NCBI GenBank assembly: GCA_029721435.1
Contig: CM056576.1
Span: 114,370,666 to 114,434,665, forward strand
Reading direction: 5' to 3'
Length of the DNA: 64,000 nucleotides
Origin: Gymnothorax reevesii
Lineage: Eukaryota > Chordata > Actinopteri > Anguilliformes > Muraenidae
The translations under genes and the position numbers were made by a program. The notes under the pieces were generated by a model. The model searched no databases and had not been told where the DNA came from. It saw only the letters and a program-made list of their open reading frames with translations. This document shows positions 46,641 to 57,638 of the stretch, in pieces. Every line of letters starts with the position of its first letter. Positions within the stretch are counted from its first letter, which is position 1.

Positions 46641-47230
46641 CGAAGCCCCATCTTCTTCTTGGGTAACGTAGGACTGTAAGTGAGATGCCTGATGCCATGG
46701 TTGGTCTGCATTATTAGGTGGATTTTCCAGGCTGTGATTGGTCTTATTATGATTAGGCTTCGAGGAGATTCCGTTATACTGTGTTGGCTTAGCCCCTGAG
46801 CGGAAATCTTTAAAACACGAAGTCCCTGAACTGATAATATCACACTTCGGAGTTACGTGCTTTGGGCCCCGGTAATCCCCAGTCATAGCTATTTTCTGTG
46901 TCAAATTACGGTGCTTAATAAGACCGCCAGCCTCTGTGTTAATTCACCGATTTGGGTTGTACAGAGGTTTCGGTCCGGCGGCATAAGGTATAGACCAGTT
47001 ACGAATCCGATGTGCAACGTAGCTCTAAATTTATTAAAGTCAGACCATCTGTATGCAAACGAGTGGTAACCGCAAATGGTTACAAATAAATGTTATATCC
47101 TAAATTTCATATGGAGTCAGATGAATTGCAACCACTACGACACCGCTACAGTCTGCAGCATCCGCAAGGCACGTTTCAGAGAAACACTTTTGTTGCTTAG
47201 TGTTTCTGAACATCCAGTGATCGAACAACA
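46641..47230. other. Sequence upstream of TRD D1; no V segment seen
   Basis: Inspected for a TRDV segment (leader, two-cysteine V frame, CACAGTG with 23-bp spacer) and none was found. No other gene recognised. Confidence 0.4.
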
Positions 47231-47331
47231 CAAAAACCCTGTTTCCTACAAAAACAGGATGTGGCGCGATCAGGACAATTAGATACAAAATGTGTGGCAG
47301 GCTGCCTTGTGATTGCTGCATGCAGCTAGAG

Positions 47332-47411
47332 GGTTTTTGTTCAGAGCTTTATCACAGTGCTACTTGGGGTACCACAGTGATGAACTGTCAGTTCAGTGTT
47401 GTGCAGAAACC
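47332..47411 (+). other. T-cell receptor delta diversity segment D1 with both RSSs
   Basis: Left 12-RSS: nonamer GGTTTTTGT (47332-47340), 12-bp spacer, heptamer CACAGTG (47353-47359). D core CTACTTGGGGTAC (47360-47372, 13 bp). Right 23-RSS: heptamer CACAGTG (47373-47379), 23-bp spacer, nonamer GCAGAAACC (47403-47411; two mismatches to ACAAAAACC). This 12-D-23 layout is the TRD D arrangement, letting D join a 23-RSS V on the left and a 12-RSS J on the right. All three reading frames of the core are open, giving Leu/Gly-, Tyr/Leu/Gly- or Thr/Trp/Gly-rich peptides. Confidence 0.9.
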
Positions 47412-47579
47412 GAAAATGAAAAATGTTGTCAGCTGTTTGTATTTTATGGCACTTTACTGCAAGAAAGGGACATGTTGTACTTACACAAAGGGCAGCGACA
47501 GTGGCCCATTTCATTCAAAACTTGTTGCTTTGTTAAGGTAATACAAGTTATTTTCTGCTTGGCTGTTGTGATTGTGTAA

Positions 47580-48620
47580 TTTGGGGGTTTTACTTATAAA
47601 AAACCCATGAAAGATTTCAGGGAAACTCAATGAATTAAACGCAGACAGCACGTAAAAAGTTAAACCAAAGTTCAGGATGCAGTAGCGAATCACAATCCAG
47701 ATGTATTAGCAAAAACAGGCTGAGTTCGAAATTCAAGAGGGCAGAATGCGAAACCAAAGCACAATTCAAACTCAAAGTAATAGAAACATGTAGTTGGTTG
47801 ATATCAAGCCAGCTCAGAGATCAGAATGGGACAGAATCAAAAAACTAAATTCAGGGTAAAACGTTTAAAAACACGGGCAGGCAGACAGACAGAAGAAGGC
47901 TTGTAACAATGCAGGTAGACTGCAGCTGAGACAACCTAGTGCAGAGTAGAGAAACAAGGGGGAATAAATACACATGGACAAACAAGCAAACAGGAATCAG
48001 GTGAGGAACACAGTGAAGGGAGTGACAGGAGGGAGGGGTGAGTTGACAAGGCTATAATTCAATTGCTCATGATGGCGGACATGAAACGAGGAAGGGAAAG
48101 GTAAATAGATAAATGTGGGCATGGACAACAAAGACAAACACAGAAACAAAGCAACATAAAAGAAATCAAAAGACATGACAAAAACAGCAATTATTTTTGA
48201 CCACTGAGAGTACCTTTTACAACTGACACATGGCAGTCCAGCAGGCTCCCCTGGCTGCTGGTGGTGAATGTACCTCATGAGGGAGCAGTCCAGTATGTTC
48301 CAGGAAGAAACCCAGCAAAGCTCCTCCAGTCCGTATCCCTCCCAATCCCAGGGATGTAACCTCCCTGACGCTGTACTCCCAGCAGGCATTGTACAGTGTA
48401 AGTTTCAAAACCTTCAATGAAGTGAGGGGAAGGTGGGAGGCTGGATGACTGGTTTAATCCTGGACAAATGGAAAGTGGGTTGGATGCAGTGGAGGATATA
48501 TGGGAGCTGTAGGTCAACAGCCACAGGGCTGATGACCTTATCGATGGGAAAGGCACTGATCAACTAAGTTGCCAGGTTTTGTGAGTTGACTTTGAGTGGG
48601 ATTTTACAGGTGGAGATCCA
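47580..48620 (-). pseudogene. Ty3/gypsy (chromodomain type) 3' end: integrase tail and LTR-like sequence
   Basis: Minus-strand frames give FPIDKVISPVAVDLQLPYIL, then FHLSRIKPVIQ and WDWEGYGLEELCWVSSWNIL with LDCSLMRYIHHQQP. This is the integrase C-terminal region followed by a chromodomain (WEGYGxEExxWxPxxxIL), as in chromovirus-type gypsy elements. Frameshifts separate the pieces. From about 48177 downwards the sequence resembles an LTR (starts TGTCATGTC, CT-rich, GTATTTATT at about 47965). Confidence 0.75.
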
Positions 48621-48959
48621 GATGCATTGAATCTGGAATTTGCATGGCTTGACAGTGAGGACAGTCTGCGGCCTACTTCATGAGACTGGAGGCATGCAGC
48701 AGAGCGAAATATGCGCACCACCAAATTTGCAGACAATGACTGATGAGCTTTGCTGCAGATGGTTCTTCTACTTCCTCCTTTTCGGAAGGAATGTTTGGAG
48801 GTTAGTATCCAAGATGGAACAGGAAAGCTGATAACCCTGGAGAGGAAAAGGGAAAGGAGATTTTGGCATACTCAACCTAAGCAATTTGGCGACTCCAGGA
48901 CCATGACTTAGAAGCAGTGATATTGCAGAGATGTTTTCCATTTTCTGGTTAGCCCACTC

Positions 48960-51290
48960 CCTCCTTGAATCGCCACCTTATCGTGGTGGAGGGGTTTGAG
49001 AACCTGGATGATCCTAGGAGCTATGTTGTCTGGGGCTTATTGCCCCTGGTAGGGTCTCTTAGGGCAAACAGGTCCTAGGTGACAGGTCAGACTAAGAGCG
49101 GTTCCAAAGCCCCTAATGAAGATAAATACATCAAGGACGTTTACGTCACCCGGATTGGCGTCACCGGCACCCCACCCTGGAGCCAGGCCTGGGGCTGGGG
49201 TTGGTGGGCGAGCGCCTGGTGGTCGAGTCTCTGCCCACCGGACCCGGCCTGGCACAGCCCGAACGAGCGACGTGAGCCGCCTTCCCGTAGGCCCATCCCC
49301 CGCGGGAGGGTTCAGAGGGGGCCGATACATTATGCTTTGGGTGGCGGTCGTGGGCGGGGGCCCTGACGACCCAATCCCTGGACACGGAATCTGGTTCTCA
49401 GGACATGGAATGTCACCTTGTTGGGGGGGAAGGAGCCTGAGCTTATGCGGGAGGTCGAGCAGTACCGGCTAGAGATAGTCGGGCTCACCTCCACGCACAG
49501 TCTGGGCTCTGGAACCCAACTCCTTGAGAGAGGCTGGACTCTCTTCTACTCTGGAGTTGCCCGCGGTGAGAGGCGGCGAGCTGGTGTGGGTTTGCTTATA
49601 GCCCCCCAGCTTAGCCGTCATGTGTTGGAGTTTTTACCGGTGAACAAGAGGGTCACTGCCCTGCGCCTTCGGGTCGGGGACAGGTGCCTCACTGTCATCT
49701 CGGCCTATGGGTCGAATGGCAGTGCAGAGTACCCGACCTTCTTGGAGTCCGTAGGAAGGGTACTGGAAAGTGCTCAGACTGGGGACTCCATCGTTCTGCT
49801 GGGGGACTTCAACGCCTATATGGGTAGCGACAGTGTTACCTGGAGGGGTGTGATTGGGAGGAACGGCCTCCCTGATCTGAACCCGAGTGGTGCTCTGTTA
49901 TTGGACTTCTGTGCTAGTCACGGTTTGTCCATAACGAACACCATTTTCAAGCATAAGGGCGTCCATCAGTGCACGTGGCACGAGGACGCCCGAGGTCGGA
50001 GGTCAATGATCGACTTTGTGGTCGTGTCATCTGACCTTTGGCCGTATGTCTTGGACACTCGGGTGAAAGGAGGGGCTGAGCTGTCCACTGATCACCACCT
50101 GGTGGTGAGTTGGATCCGCTGGCGGAGGAGGAAGCTGGACAGACTTAGCAAGCCCAAACGTGTTGTGAGGGTCTGTTGGGAACGTCTGGCGGAACCCACT
50201 GTCAGAGGGGTTTTCAACTCTCACCTCCGGGAGAGCTTTGACCGGATCCCAAGGGAGGCTGGAGACATTGAGTCTGAATGGACCATGTTCTCCACCTCCA
50301 TTGTTGACGCGGCTGTTCGGAGCTGTGATCGCAAGGTTTCCGGTGCCTGTCGTGGCGGCAATCCCCGAACCCGGTGGTGGACACCGGAAGTAAGGGATGT
50401 CGTCAAGCTGGAGAAGGAATCTTACCGAGCTTGGTTAGCTCGTGGGACCCGTGAGGCAGCTGACCGGTACCGGCAGGCTAAGCGTGCTGCGGCCCGAGCG
50501 GTGGCAGGTGCAAAAACTTGGGTATGGGAAAAGTTCGGGGAGGCTATGGAGGAGGACTATCGGTCGGCCCCGAAGAGATTCTGGCAAACCGTCCGGCGCC
50601 TCAGGAGGAGAAAGCAGTACCCTGCCAACACTGTTTACAGTGGAGGTGGGGAGCTGTTGACTTCGACTGGGGATATTGTCGGCCAGTGGAAGGAATACTT
50701 TGAGGACTTCCTCAATCCCACTGATATGCCTTCCGTTGAGGAAGCAGAGGCTGGGGATCCAGAGGCTGACTCATTCATCACTCGAGCTGAAGTCACTGAG
50801 GTAGTTCGGAAGCTCCTCGGTGGCAAGGCACCGGGGGTGGATGAGATCCGCCCTGAGTACCTCAAGTCCCTGGATGTTATAGGGCTGTCTCGGTTGAAAC
50901 GCCTCTGCAGCATCGCGTGGCAGTCGGGGACAGTGCCTCTGGATTGGTAGACCGGGGTGGTGGTCCCTCTATTTAAGAAGGGGGACCGGAGGGTGTGCTC
51001 CAACTATAGGGGGATCTTACTTCTCAGCCTCCCGAGTAAAGTCTATTCCAGGGTGCGGGAGAGGAGAATCCGGCCGATAGTCGAACCTCGGATCCAGGAG
51101 GAACAATGCGGTTTTCGTCCTGGTCGTGGAACACTGGACCAGCTCTATACCCTCCGCAGGGTGCTTGAGGGTGCATGAAAGTTTGCCCAACCAGTTCACA
51201 TGTGTTTTGTGGACTTGGAGAAGGCATTCGACCGTGTCCCTCGTGGCATTCTGTGGGAGGTGCTTCGGGAGTATGGAGTCCGGGGCCCTC
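48960..51290 (+). pseudogene. Non-LTR retrotransposon (LINE), 5' end to mid-RT, two nonsense codons
   Basis: GC-rich 5' region begins CGCCACCTTATCGTGGTGG. From about 49376 a long frame reads [15 protein letters not shown] into an APE-type endonuclease (GDFNA at 49802-49816; TDHHLV at 50087-50104) and a reverse transcriptase ([56 protein letters not shown]). Stops TAG at 50948 and TGA at 51176 interrupt one otherwise continuous frame. The element ends at about 51290, before the catalytic ADD box, so the 3' half is missing. Strikingly intact otherwise, so it is fairly young. Clade not fixed. Confidence 0.9.
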
Positions 51291-51379
51291 TACAAGTGCC
51301 ATGCAGGGACTAAAAAGCTGTGAACACAAGGGCAGTGAGTAATAGTTCTTCACAAAATGATGTTGACTCCTCAGTAATC

Positions 51380-51600
51380 AAAGCAAGGGCAGAGCGCACA
51401 CTGAAAAAAGTGTCTTAAAAAGTCATTTTGTCTTAAAATAAGACCTAACTTCCAAGTTTTTCCACTCTCAAGTAGAAAATATGAGCTTATATTAAGTTAA
51501 CATGCGCTTGACAAGTGAAATTTTCTTCACATCGGCAAATCTTGAAATTAGTCAAAATGGTCTCACCCCATTAGCAAACTTTTGTCTTACTGAGAAAAAG
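51380..51600. repeat. MITE-like fragment
   Basis: GCACACTGAAAAAAGTGTC followed by AAAATAAGACC and CTTGAAATTAGTC resembles one end of an abundant fish MITE (CACTGxAAAA start). A similar GCACTGCAAAACC start is at 61073. Boundaries uncertain. Confidence 0.4.
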
Positions 51601-51639
51601 GGTGGTAGAATTAAGTCTCTCTCTACGTCGTCCTCAGAT

Positions 51640-52990
51640 GAGCCAATCATCGGTGTTTCCAGTCATCGCGGTTCTCCATACATCTGGCCAGCACATTTGT
51701 ACTTTCTATGTCAGCGTCATTCTTTAACACGTCCACGTAGGGTGTTTGGGACACCCTATTGAGCGATTGGAGTTCTAAGTGTCGATGGCAGTGACTGGTA
51801 ATTCTCATCCTCCTGATTGCTATCTTCTCTGACACGTGATAACTCCCTGTCCAGCCGTTTGTTGGTAATGAGCTCATCCTGTTTGATGTTTAGCACCACA
51901 CGTAGCATTCACATGTAGCACCTGTCCCAGGACTTCTGTGGGGCCTGCATCAGTGTCCAGCACTCACTGCCATGAAGGAGAATGGACTCCACAGTAGCAG
52001 AGAAGAAACCTGATCTTGACGTGTCTGGGTAGGTTGGATTTCCACACGCTGCTATGTCGTTAAGATCTCTCCATGCAAGTGCTTTCCTCACCTTGAGGTC
52101 CTGTTCTGTGGAGTTAACCCATGTACCCAGGTATTTGAAGTCAGTGACCTCCTTTAGAGCTGTGCTATCTATTGTTGTTAGGGGCGAGTGTTCTTGGGGT
52201 CGGTTATGACCTCTGTTTTCTTTGCATTTAGCATTAGGCTAACCTTGGCACACTCTAACACCACTCTGGTTATGAGCTCCTGTGCCTGTTCTACTTAATT
52301 AGTTAGCAGGCAGATGTTATAGGCATAGTCCAGGTCTGTCAGAGTTTCCGCAGGGTGTCCACTAGACCTTCTGGGAGTGATTGTGAAGCCTAGTTCTTGT
52401 TCCCCTCCCGTAATAGCCTTTTGCAAGGCAAAGTCCAGTACTATTATGAAAAGGAAGGGAGCAAGGAGGTCTCCTTGATACACTCCTGTGTAGAAGTTGA
52501 ATTCCTCACCGCTACCGTCAGGTGTGATCACTTTAGCCCTTGTTCCCGTGCACATGGCCCCAATGGCACGGTGAAGGTTCGGAGGAACATCGTAGGCCTT
52601 GAGTATTTCATCATCATTCCTCTATGTACAGAGTAGAAAGCCTTCCCCAATTTGATGAAGCACAACACTGCTGTCAGATTGTTCCTCCTCACTTCCTCAA
52701 TGATCCTCCGTAAGGCAAGGATTTGGGCTAAGGTGGTTCTCCCCTCTCTGAATCCATTTTGGTTTTCCCTGAGGTGGGGATCAATAGCAATCCATTGCCT
52801 ATTTAGTAACATATGGTTGTACATCTTGGCGAAGATTCAGGTCAGGCTGATGCTGTGGTGGTTTTCCAGTTTTAAGAGATCTCTGGATTTTGGTACCGGG
52901 ATGATGAGGGAGAGAGACCATATTTCTGGCTTGCTGTTTGTCAAGAGAGCCTAGTTGCAGACCTCCAGGATGATGTCATCCAGCTGGCAG
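51640..52990 (-). pseudogene. Second LINE reverse transcriptase, RTE-like, decayed
   Basis: Minus-strand pieces in order: IIPVPKSRDLLKLENHHSIS, KMYNHMLLNRQ, NQNGFREGRTTLAQILALRR, LTAVLCFIKLGKAFYSVHRG, YTGVYQGDLLAPFLFIIVLD, LTDLDYAYNICLL (the catalytic ADD box has degenerated to AYN), RKALAWRDLND, LLHGSECWTL and ARCMENRDDW. The order and motifs are those of RTE-like LINEs. Catalytic aspartates are lost and frameshifts are frequent. Confidence 0.8.
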
Positions 52991-53014
52991 TGCCTAATTT
53001 GGCAAATTCCTTCA

Positions 53015-53370
53015 GTGTGTCATGGCCGGGAAATTTGTCAAATGTACCGTTGTTGACATACGTGGCCATTGGAAATCTTCATTTCAGAACATATTTTTTG
53101 AACAAATAAATTCCTATCTTGGCAGTATGACATCAATTTCAACAAGTTCTTTTTTCATTCATTAGGAAAATGTATCAGCTACAACGTGCATTGATAAGTA
53201 CATGATTATAATCATTGGTGACGCTTTGTGGGGCCCCAGAATGGGCTGCCCCTCCCAAAAAAAAAAAAAAAATTGTCATAAAGAAAATTGATATTGCAGG
53301 TTTCTCTGTTGGATTCATGAACCCCATGGGGTGGTTTATCAATGCTGAAAATTATTTTGAAATCGGTGGT
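53015..53370 (-). repeat. Unclassified dispersed repeat, copy C
   Basis: Reverse complement of copy A (5770-6125) over its full length, including GTTCAAAAAATATG, TATCTTGGCAGTATGACATC (plus strand), ATGATTATAATCATTGG and TTCATGAACCCCATGGGG. A poly-A expansion (53258-53272) breaks the frame that is open in copies A and B. Confidence 0.75.
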
Positions 53371-53980
53371 TTGGGCCAGAAAACGCACTTAATGTGATTC
53401 CACCTTTCCTAAGAAAGCTCCATGAAGGTGCACTATGCACGTTTGTTTACTTTCTGTGTGATTATATTTTTGTCTCAATTCACTGACATCTCTCCACAAT
53501 TCGCTAGCTACCAGCCGCTAAATTCACTGTAAAATAAACCTGGGCTCTGGAGACCGCACAAGCATCACAAACTGCAAATAAACACAAAGGGCAAACGCTG
53601 TGCCCCATAACATAACAAACCGTCCCGGCCAATCACCAACAAGAGTTAACAAGTTATGGGAGCATGGGGAGGAGGGAACTATGGGAGGGAGGGGCGGGCT
53701 ATCTCTGTTTTGTTTGAGTTCGAATGTCAACAGAAGTGAAAGTAAACAAACTTGCTTAGTGCACCTTTAACTCTCTAAAGCCCAACGTCCCCCTGGCAGT
53801 AACGCCGGCATTACAGGATTTTCAGATGACATGCTGAAATTCTCTGACACTTTAAACGCTTAAATTGCTTTCAAGCTGACACTGTTTAAGATCATAAAAT
53901 GAAGGAACCCCTTGCGCTTCAGCCCCTCTGTTAGTGGAGGTCGGTGCTCACAGAACGGACAATAAATCCAAATATAAAGA
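53371..53980. other. Intergenic sequence, no gene recognised
   Basis: No recognised feature apart from a moderately GC-rich stretch at 53580-53710. Confidence 0.3.
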
Positions 53981-55760
53981 AGAAACTGGAGCACTCAAAT
54001 CACCTGTATAATTTATTAAGGTGCCAAGACTGACGTTTCGACGCACTGCGTCTTCCTCTGAGTCAAAAAAAAATGCTAGAAAATTATATCAATGAACTAC
54101 AAAGCAAGATGATGGGAAATGGATATGGACTGATCCTCGCAATGGACCAAATTAACCCTTGCTTGGTAATTAGAAAACCTAAATGGGATCGAGTTTAGAG
54201 ATATACTGCGCCTCAAGGAGAGGTGAGAGCAGTGCCATGATGGCCACCCCGTAGTCATATGGTATAATTTCTTTGTAATGTTGGCTTTGAGGGAAATGAT
54301 GACAGGGCTTTTGTCTTAGTCTTACCATATAGCATATCTCCCTTGTAATGTTGTGTAGTGAAGCATTGTGTGGGCGTGAGTGTGGGGACGCAATGTCGTG
54401 GCTGTGGTGTGCGTGCATGCGGGTGTGTGTGGTTGGGGGGGGGCTTTGTGTAGAGGGTGATTGAATGAGTACACCTGGACAGTAATGAGACTATGGTAGA
54501 TGGAGCAGTGTTAAAATGGAGGCCAGAAGCCATGAGGGGTGAGTCTGGGGAGCGGTGTGCGGCTGTTGTGGTTTGTGCCGAATTAGACACTCAACTTTTT
54601 GGGGGGTGGTTGCCATTCGCATGCCGGTTAGGGCAGCCAGCCGCAAAGATGGCTAGTGGGGATATGGCTGTAGCAGAAGGAGGACTCCTAGGAGGGTACT
54701 GTCGCTCCCCAGGAAGGGGTTCTCTGCATTTGCTGTAATTGTGGAGGCCTCATTAGCGCTGGATCGGCGTCTTGCGTTCTTGCTTCCACGGGCCGACCAG
54801 CACCAGAGTTCAGACCCCGGGGGAGGGTCTTGGACCCCGGGAGGGTTATGTTTTAAACTTACCGTTTGTGTGTGGGAGTGTGAATGAATGTGGATGGTTG
54901 TGATTTTTAATAGTAGTGTAGCGGATTTGTGTTTCGGGGTGGGAGGGTATCGACTGCGGCTTTTTCAAATGTTGCTGGACTGCGTCTTTGCGGTGTTTTT
55001 GGATTGCAGCGTTATTGTTTGTAGTGCCCTAAAGGGACATGGTGTTAATTTATTAGCCTACTTTGTGTGATGACATGTTCTTATATCCATAAGTGGTGGT
55101 TCGCTGAAGCACGTGGAAAGCTGAATAGGTCTATACTTTTAACCCGATCCGATCCGTACGTGAATTGTATGAAATAAAGATTGTATTTTTATATTATTAA
55201 CCTCTTGGCTCTCTGGATGGTTTTTCTTACTCCCCTAGGTATGCTACTCTGACGTGAGTTTAGGTTTACTACAGTTGGATTCAAGGTAAATTACATGTTG
55301 CCTCTCACAGAGCGTCGTCATGTAGCAGTCCCTGTAGGAAGTCATGATTTCAGTATCGCAACTACCAACGCAAATTCAACCAATCCACGCAATATTTTCG
55401 TGGCCTTGCAATTCTGTCCTCAAAACATTGCAACTTTCATTGCAACTTTTTGAAAAAGCTGCAGCAAAATCAGGCATTTAAGACCACAACAATTACAAAA
55501 AAGCCTGTGAAATCCTTGAGGGACTGATATAGGCATAGTAACAATAGCATTAAATCGTAATATTGGCTCACGGGAAATAACAGCATGCCTGTTGCTTTGC
55601 ACATTGTCTTGTCATATAGCATTTTTTTCTTTGAAATACTGGCGTCAAGGGAATTGACAACATGTCGTTGTCTCATTTAAGATTCCAGCTCAATTACATT
55701 TAAACCATTTAGTTCAATACATTTCTTGCAGCAAGGACCAACACAAGCCTCCAGTTTTTG
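53981..55760. other. Probable retroelement debris between D1 and D2
   Basis: CTGACGTTTCGACGCACTGCG at 54029 and TTATTAAGGTGCC before it resemble the terminus of a fish repeat family. 54400-55190 is G-rich and ends GAAATAAAGATTG (55169) like a retroelement polyadenylation region. No coding frame could be assigned. Confidence 0.35.
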
Positions 55761-55893
55761 GCTACGCTGGAAAAACCACAAAGCTGGCAAAACAGAAACT
55801 CAGTTTCCTGTACAAACACCAGACGGTGTGATCAAGACATGATAAAACAAAATGAGAGGCAAAATGCTTTTTGATAGCTGTAGGCGGCTGAGA

Positions 55894-55974
55894 GGTTTTT
55901 GTTAAGAGCTTTATCATGGTGTATACGGGGGTTTCCACAGTGATGAGCTCTCCATTCAGCGCTGTACAAAAACC
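55894..55974 (+). other. T-cell receptor delta diversity segment D2 with both RSSs
   Basis: Left 12-RSS: GGTTTTTGT (55894-55902), 12-bp spacer, heptamer CATGGTG (55915-55921; CACTGTG expected). D core TATACGGGGGTTTC (55922-55935, 14 bp). Right 23-RSS: CACAGTG (55936-55942), exactly 23 bp, perfect nonamer ACAAAAACC (55966-55974). Flanking DNA is homologous to that around D1 for roughly 300 bp, so the two arose by duplication. The core is open in all three frames (YTGV, IRGF, YGGF). Confidence 0.95.
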
Positions 55975-56561
55975 AAGAATGAAGAATACTAAATCAGCCT
56001 TTTGTATTTTACTGCATTGCTGCAGGAAAGTGACATGTCGTACTCGCATGAAGGGCAGCAGTGGCCCACAGTACATTGTAGGCAAAACTCATTGCCTTAT
56101 TATTATAGTGTGTGTGCACGTGTGTGTTAAATATACCCCCAAATAGGCCTAAAGAAAATCGTGATCAGTCCTGAGTCATAATCGGTTTCCAATTACTAAC
56201 AGTGAAATCCACCGGAACGCATGTGAAACTGATAAACCTCCATACACAAGGACTTCAATTCAGTGCGAGAATCTCTTAAATTTTGATTGAATGCTGACCA
56301 CAGCAGGGTAACGTAAATATGCCACTAAATCTCACGCCGAATGTGGGAGATTTGACAGGCATGCGTTACTAATGAAAACTAGCCACACCTGATAATGACA
56401 GTTTTCAAAGTTTCTGTAACGGTATATTTTCAAAAATGTTACTTTTGAACTTTAAGTCAGGGGTATCTATTTTCACACTGCTAAGAACCTCAGCCAGGAT
56501 GTGGTCATATGATCAAGCGCACAGTCCTTCGTCATTGTAACATGCAGACATTACTCAGCTG

Positions 56562-56639
56562 GGTTTTTGTTAAGACGTTTTTCACTGTGAGTTGGAGTAC
56601 CACCTTGATCAAATGTATGCATAGACCTGCACAAAAACC
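56562..56639 (+). other. T-cell receptor delta diversity segment D3 with both RSSs
   Basis: Left 12-RSS: GGTTTTTGT (56562-56570), 12-bp spacer, perfect heptamer CACTGTG (56583-56589). D core AGTTGGAGTAC (56590-56600, 11 bp). Right 23-RSS: heptamer CACCTTG (56601-56607; two mismatches to CACAGTG), 23-bp spacer, perfect nonamer ACAAAAACC (56631-56639). It lies 0.6 kb upstream of J1. The weakened 3' heptamer may reduce D3-to-J joining. Confidence 0.88.
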
Positions 56640-56957
56640 TAACACTTGATTTTTTTGTGAAAAGAACAAAATCAAATATGGATTTATTGTTTGCCCAAGA
56701 AAATATGCCTGGCTGGTGAGTATTTTTCTTTAATTCCTCTCATATTTTAATCGATTTTTTTGTTTCATGGGAAATATGTCTCTATACACTGAGAAAAATT
56801 CTATTGTTAATGCATAGAGACCGTACAGAAATTTGCCAGTCATTTATTATTTTTTTTCCCCAGTTTTAATTTATGTGCAAACAATTTCAATATAAAGATG
56901 TGTTGACTTTTCCAAATCGCTTCATAAGACAAATAACATGCATCATAGGAACAATCC

Positions 56958-57090
56958 AACCAGTACCCCTGACCAAGGAACTGGCTATAGAACTGGAGTT
57001 GGTCCCCGGGTGCTGCTCTGTGGCTGCCCATTGCTCCTAACTATAGGATGGGTCAAATGCAGAGGACAGATTACCCCACGGGGTTCAATA
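56958..57090 (+). repeat. SINE/LINE-tail-like repeat
   Basis: GGTCCCCGGGTGCTGCTCTG then GCCCATTGCTCCTAA and GGATGGGTCAAATGCAGAGG is a common fish retroposon tail, ending TTCAATAAAGTATATCTT. It is partial and lies immediately upstream of J1. Confidence 0.6.
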
Positions 57091-57150
57091 AAGTATATCT
57101 TAAATACTTTTGTTTTTGTTTCAAAATCTGAATTAGGTATAAAATGTATG

Positions 57151-57230
57151 AGTTTTTGCCGTGAAAATGGCCATTGTGTATGCTGAAAAACTAACCTTCG
57201 GCACTGGAACCAGCCTCACTGTTACCCCAA
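57151..57230 (+). other. T-cell receptor delta joining segment J1 with 12-RSS
   Basis: RSS: nonamer AGTTTTTGC (57151-57159), 12-bp spacer, heptamer CATTGTG (57172-57178). Coding part 57179-57230 reads YAEKLTFGTGTSLTVTP with one extra base, then the donor GTAAGT. FGTG is the J-region FGxG motif. Splice phase 1 matches the start of the TRDC exon. The upstream 12-RSS obeys the 12/23 rule with the 23-RSSs of the D segments. Confidence 0.95.
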
Positions 57231-57304
57231 GTAAGTAAAACATATTTAAGGGGCAAATGATTCAGCTGTTTACAATTTGCTTAAGCATGTATTGACATAA
57301 GGGA

Positions 57305-57387
57305 ACTTTTCTGCTGATGGCAAAACACTGTGATCTATACACTTCCACTTACCTTCGGAACGGGGACATCCTTAAAAGTAGAACCAA
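57305..57387 (+). other. T-cell receptor delta joining segment J2 with 12-RSS
   Basis: RSS: weak nonamer ACTTTTCTG (57305-57313), 12-bp spacer, perfect heptamer CACTGTG (57326-57332). Coding part 57333-57387 reads IYTLPLTFGTGTSLKVEP plus one base, then the donor GTAAGT. Same splice phase as J1. It lies about 100 bp beyond J1. Confidence 0.95.
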
Positions 57388-57551
57388 GTAAGTTGTTGCA
57401 TTTTTACACTAACCATAGTTCTCTGAAAACTATGAAAAATGTGTTACTATCAAGGTTTGACAGCTGTTCCTGCTACATTGTTCATAATACATTCTGAGCG
57501 TATACTTCACTTAGTTCCTGCAGTTTGAGTGGACGTATATTGCAATTTGAA

Positions 57552-57638
57552 CCTTTGTGACAAATAGTTAGACACTGTGTTATGACACTTCAGCTCCCCT
57601 TACTTTTGGACAGGGGACACATTTAACAGTGGAACCAA
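57552..57638 (+). other. T-cell receptor delta joining segment J3 with 12-RSS
   Basis: RSS: poor nonamer CCTTTGTGA (57552-57560), 12-bp spacer, perfect heptamer CACTGTG (57573-57579). Coding part 57580-57638 has one untranslated-frame base then YDTSAPLTFGQGTHLTVEP and one extra base before the donor GTAAGA. FGQG fits FGxG. Same splice phase as J1 and J2. Confidence 0.93.

Noticed and set aside
47200..47240. Additional 23-RSS-like sequence before D1 (ACAAAAACC at about 47231)
   Set aside because: The nonamer matches, but no CAC heptamer occurs 12 or 23 bp upstream.
46641..47330. A TRDV segment upstream of D1
   Set aside because: No leader-plus-V exon pair, no conserved Cys-Trp-Cys frame and no V-type CACAGTG with a 23-bp spacer found.
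49037..49385. Overlapping frames of 74-118 aa on both strands in the GC-rich LINE leader
   Set aside because: GC-rich sequence lacks stops by chance. Only the frame leading into RTWNVT and the endonuclease continues as protein.
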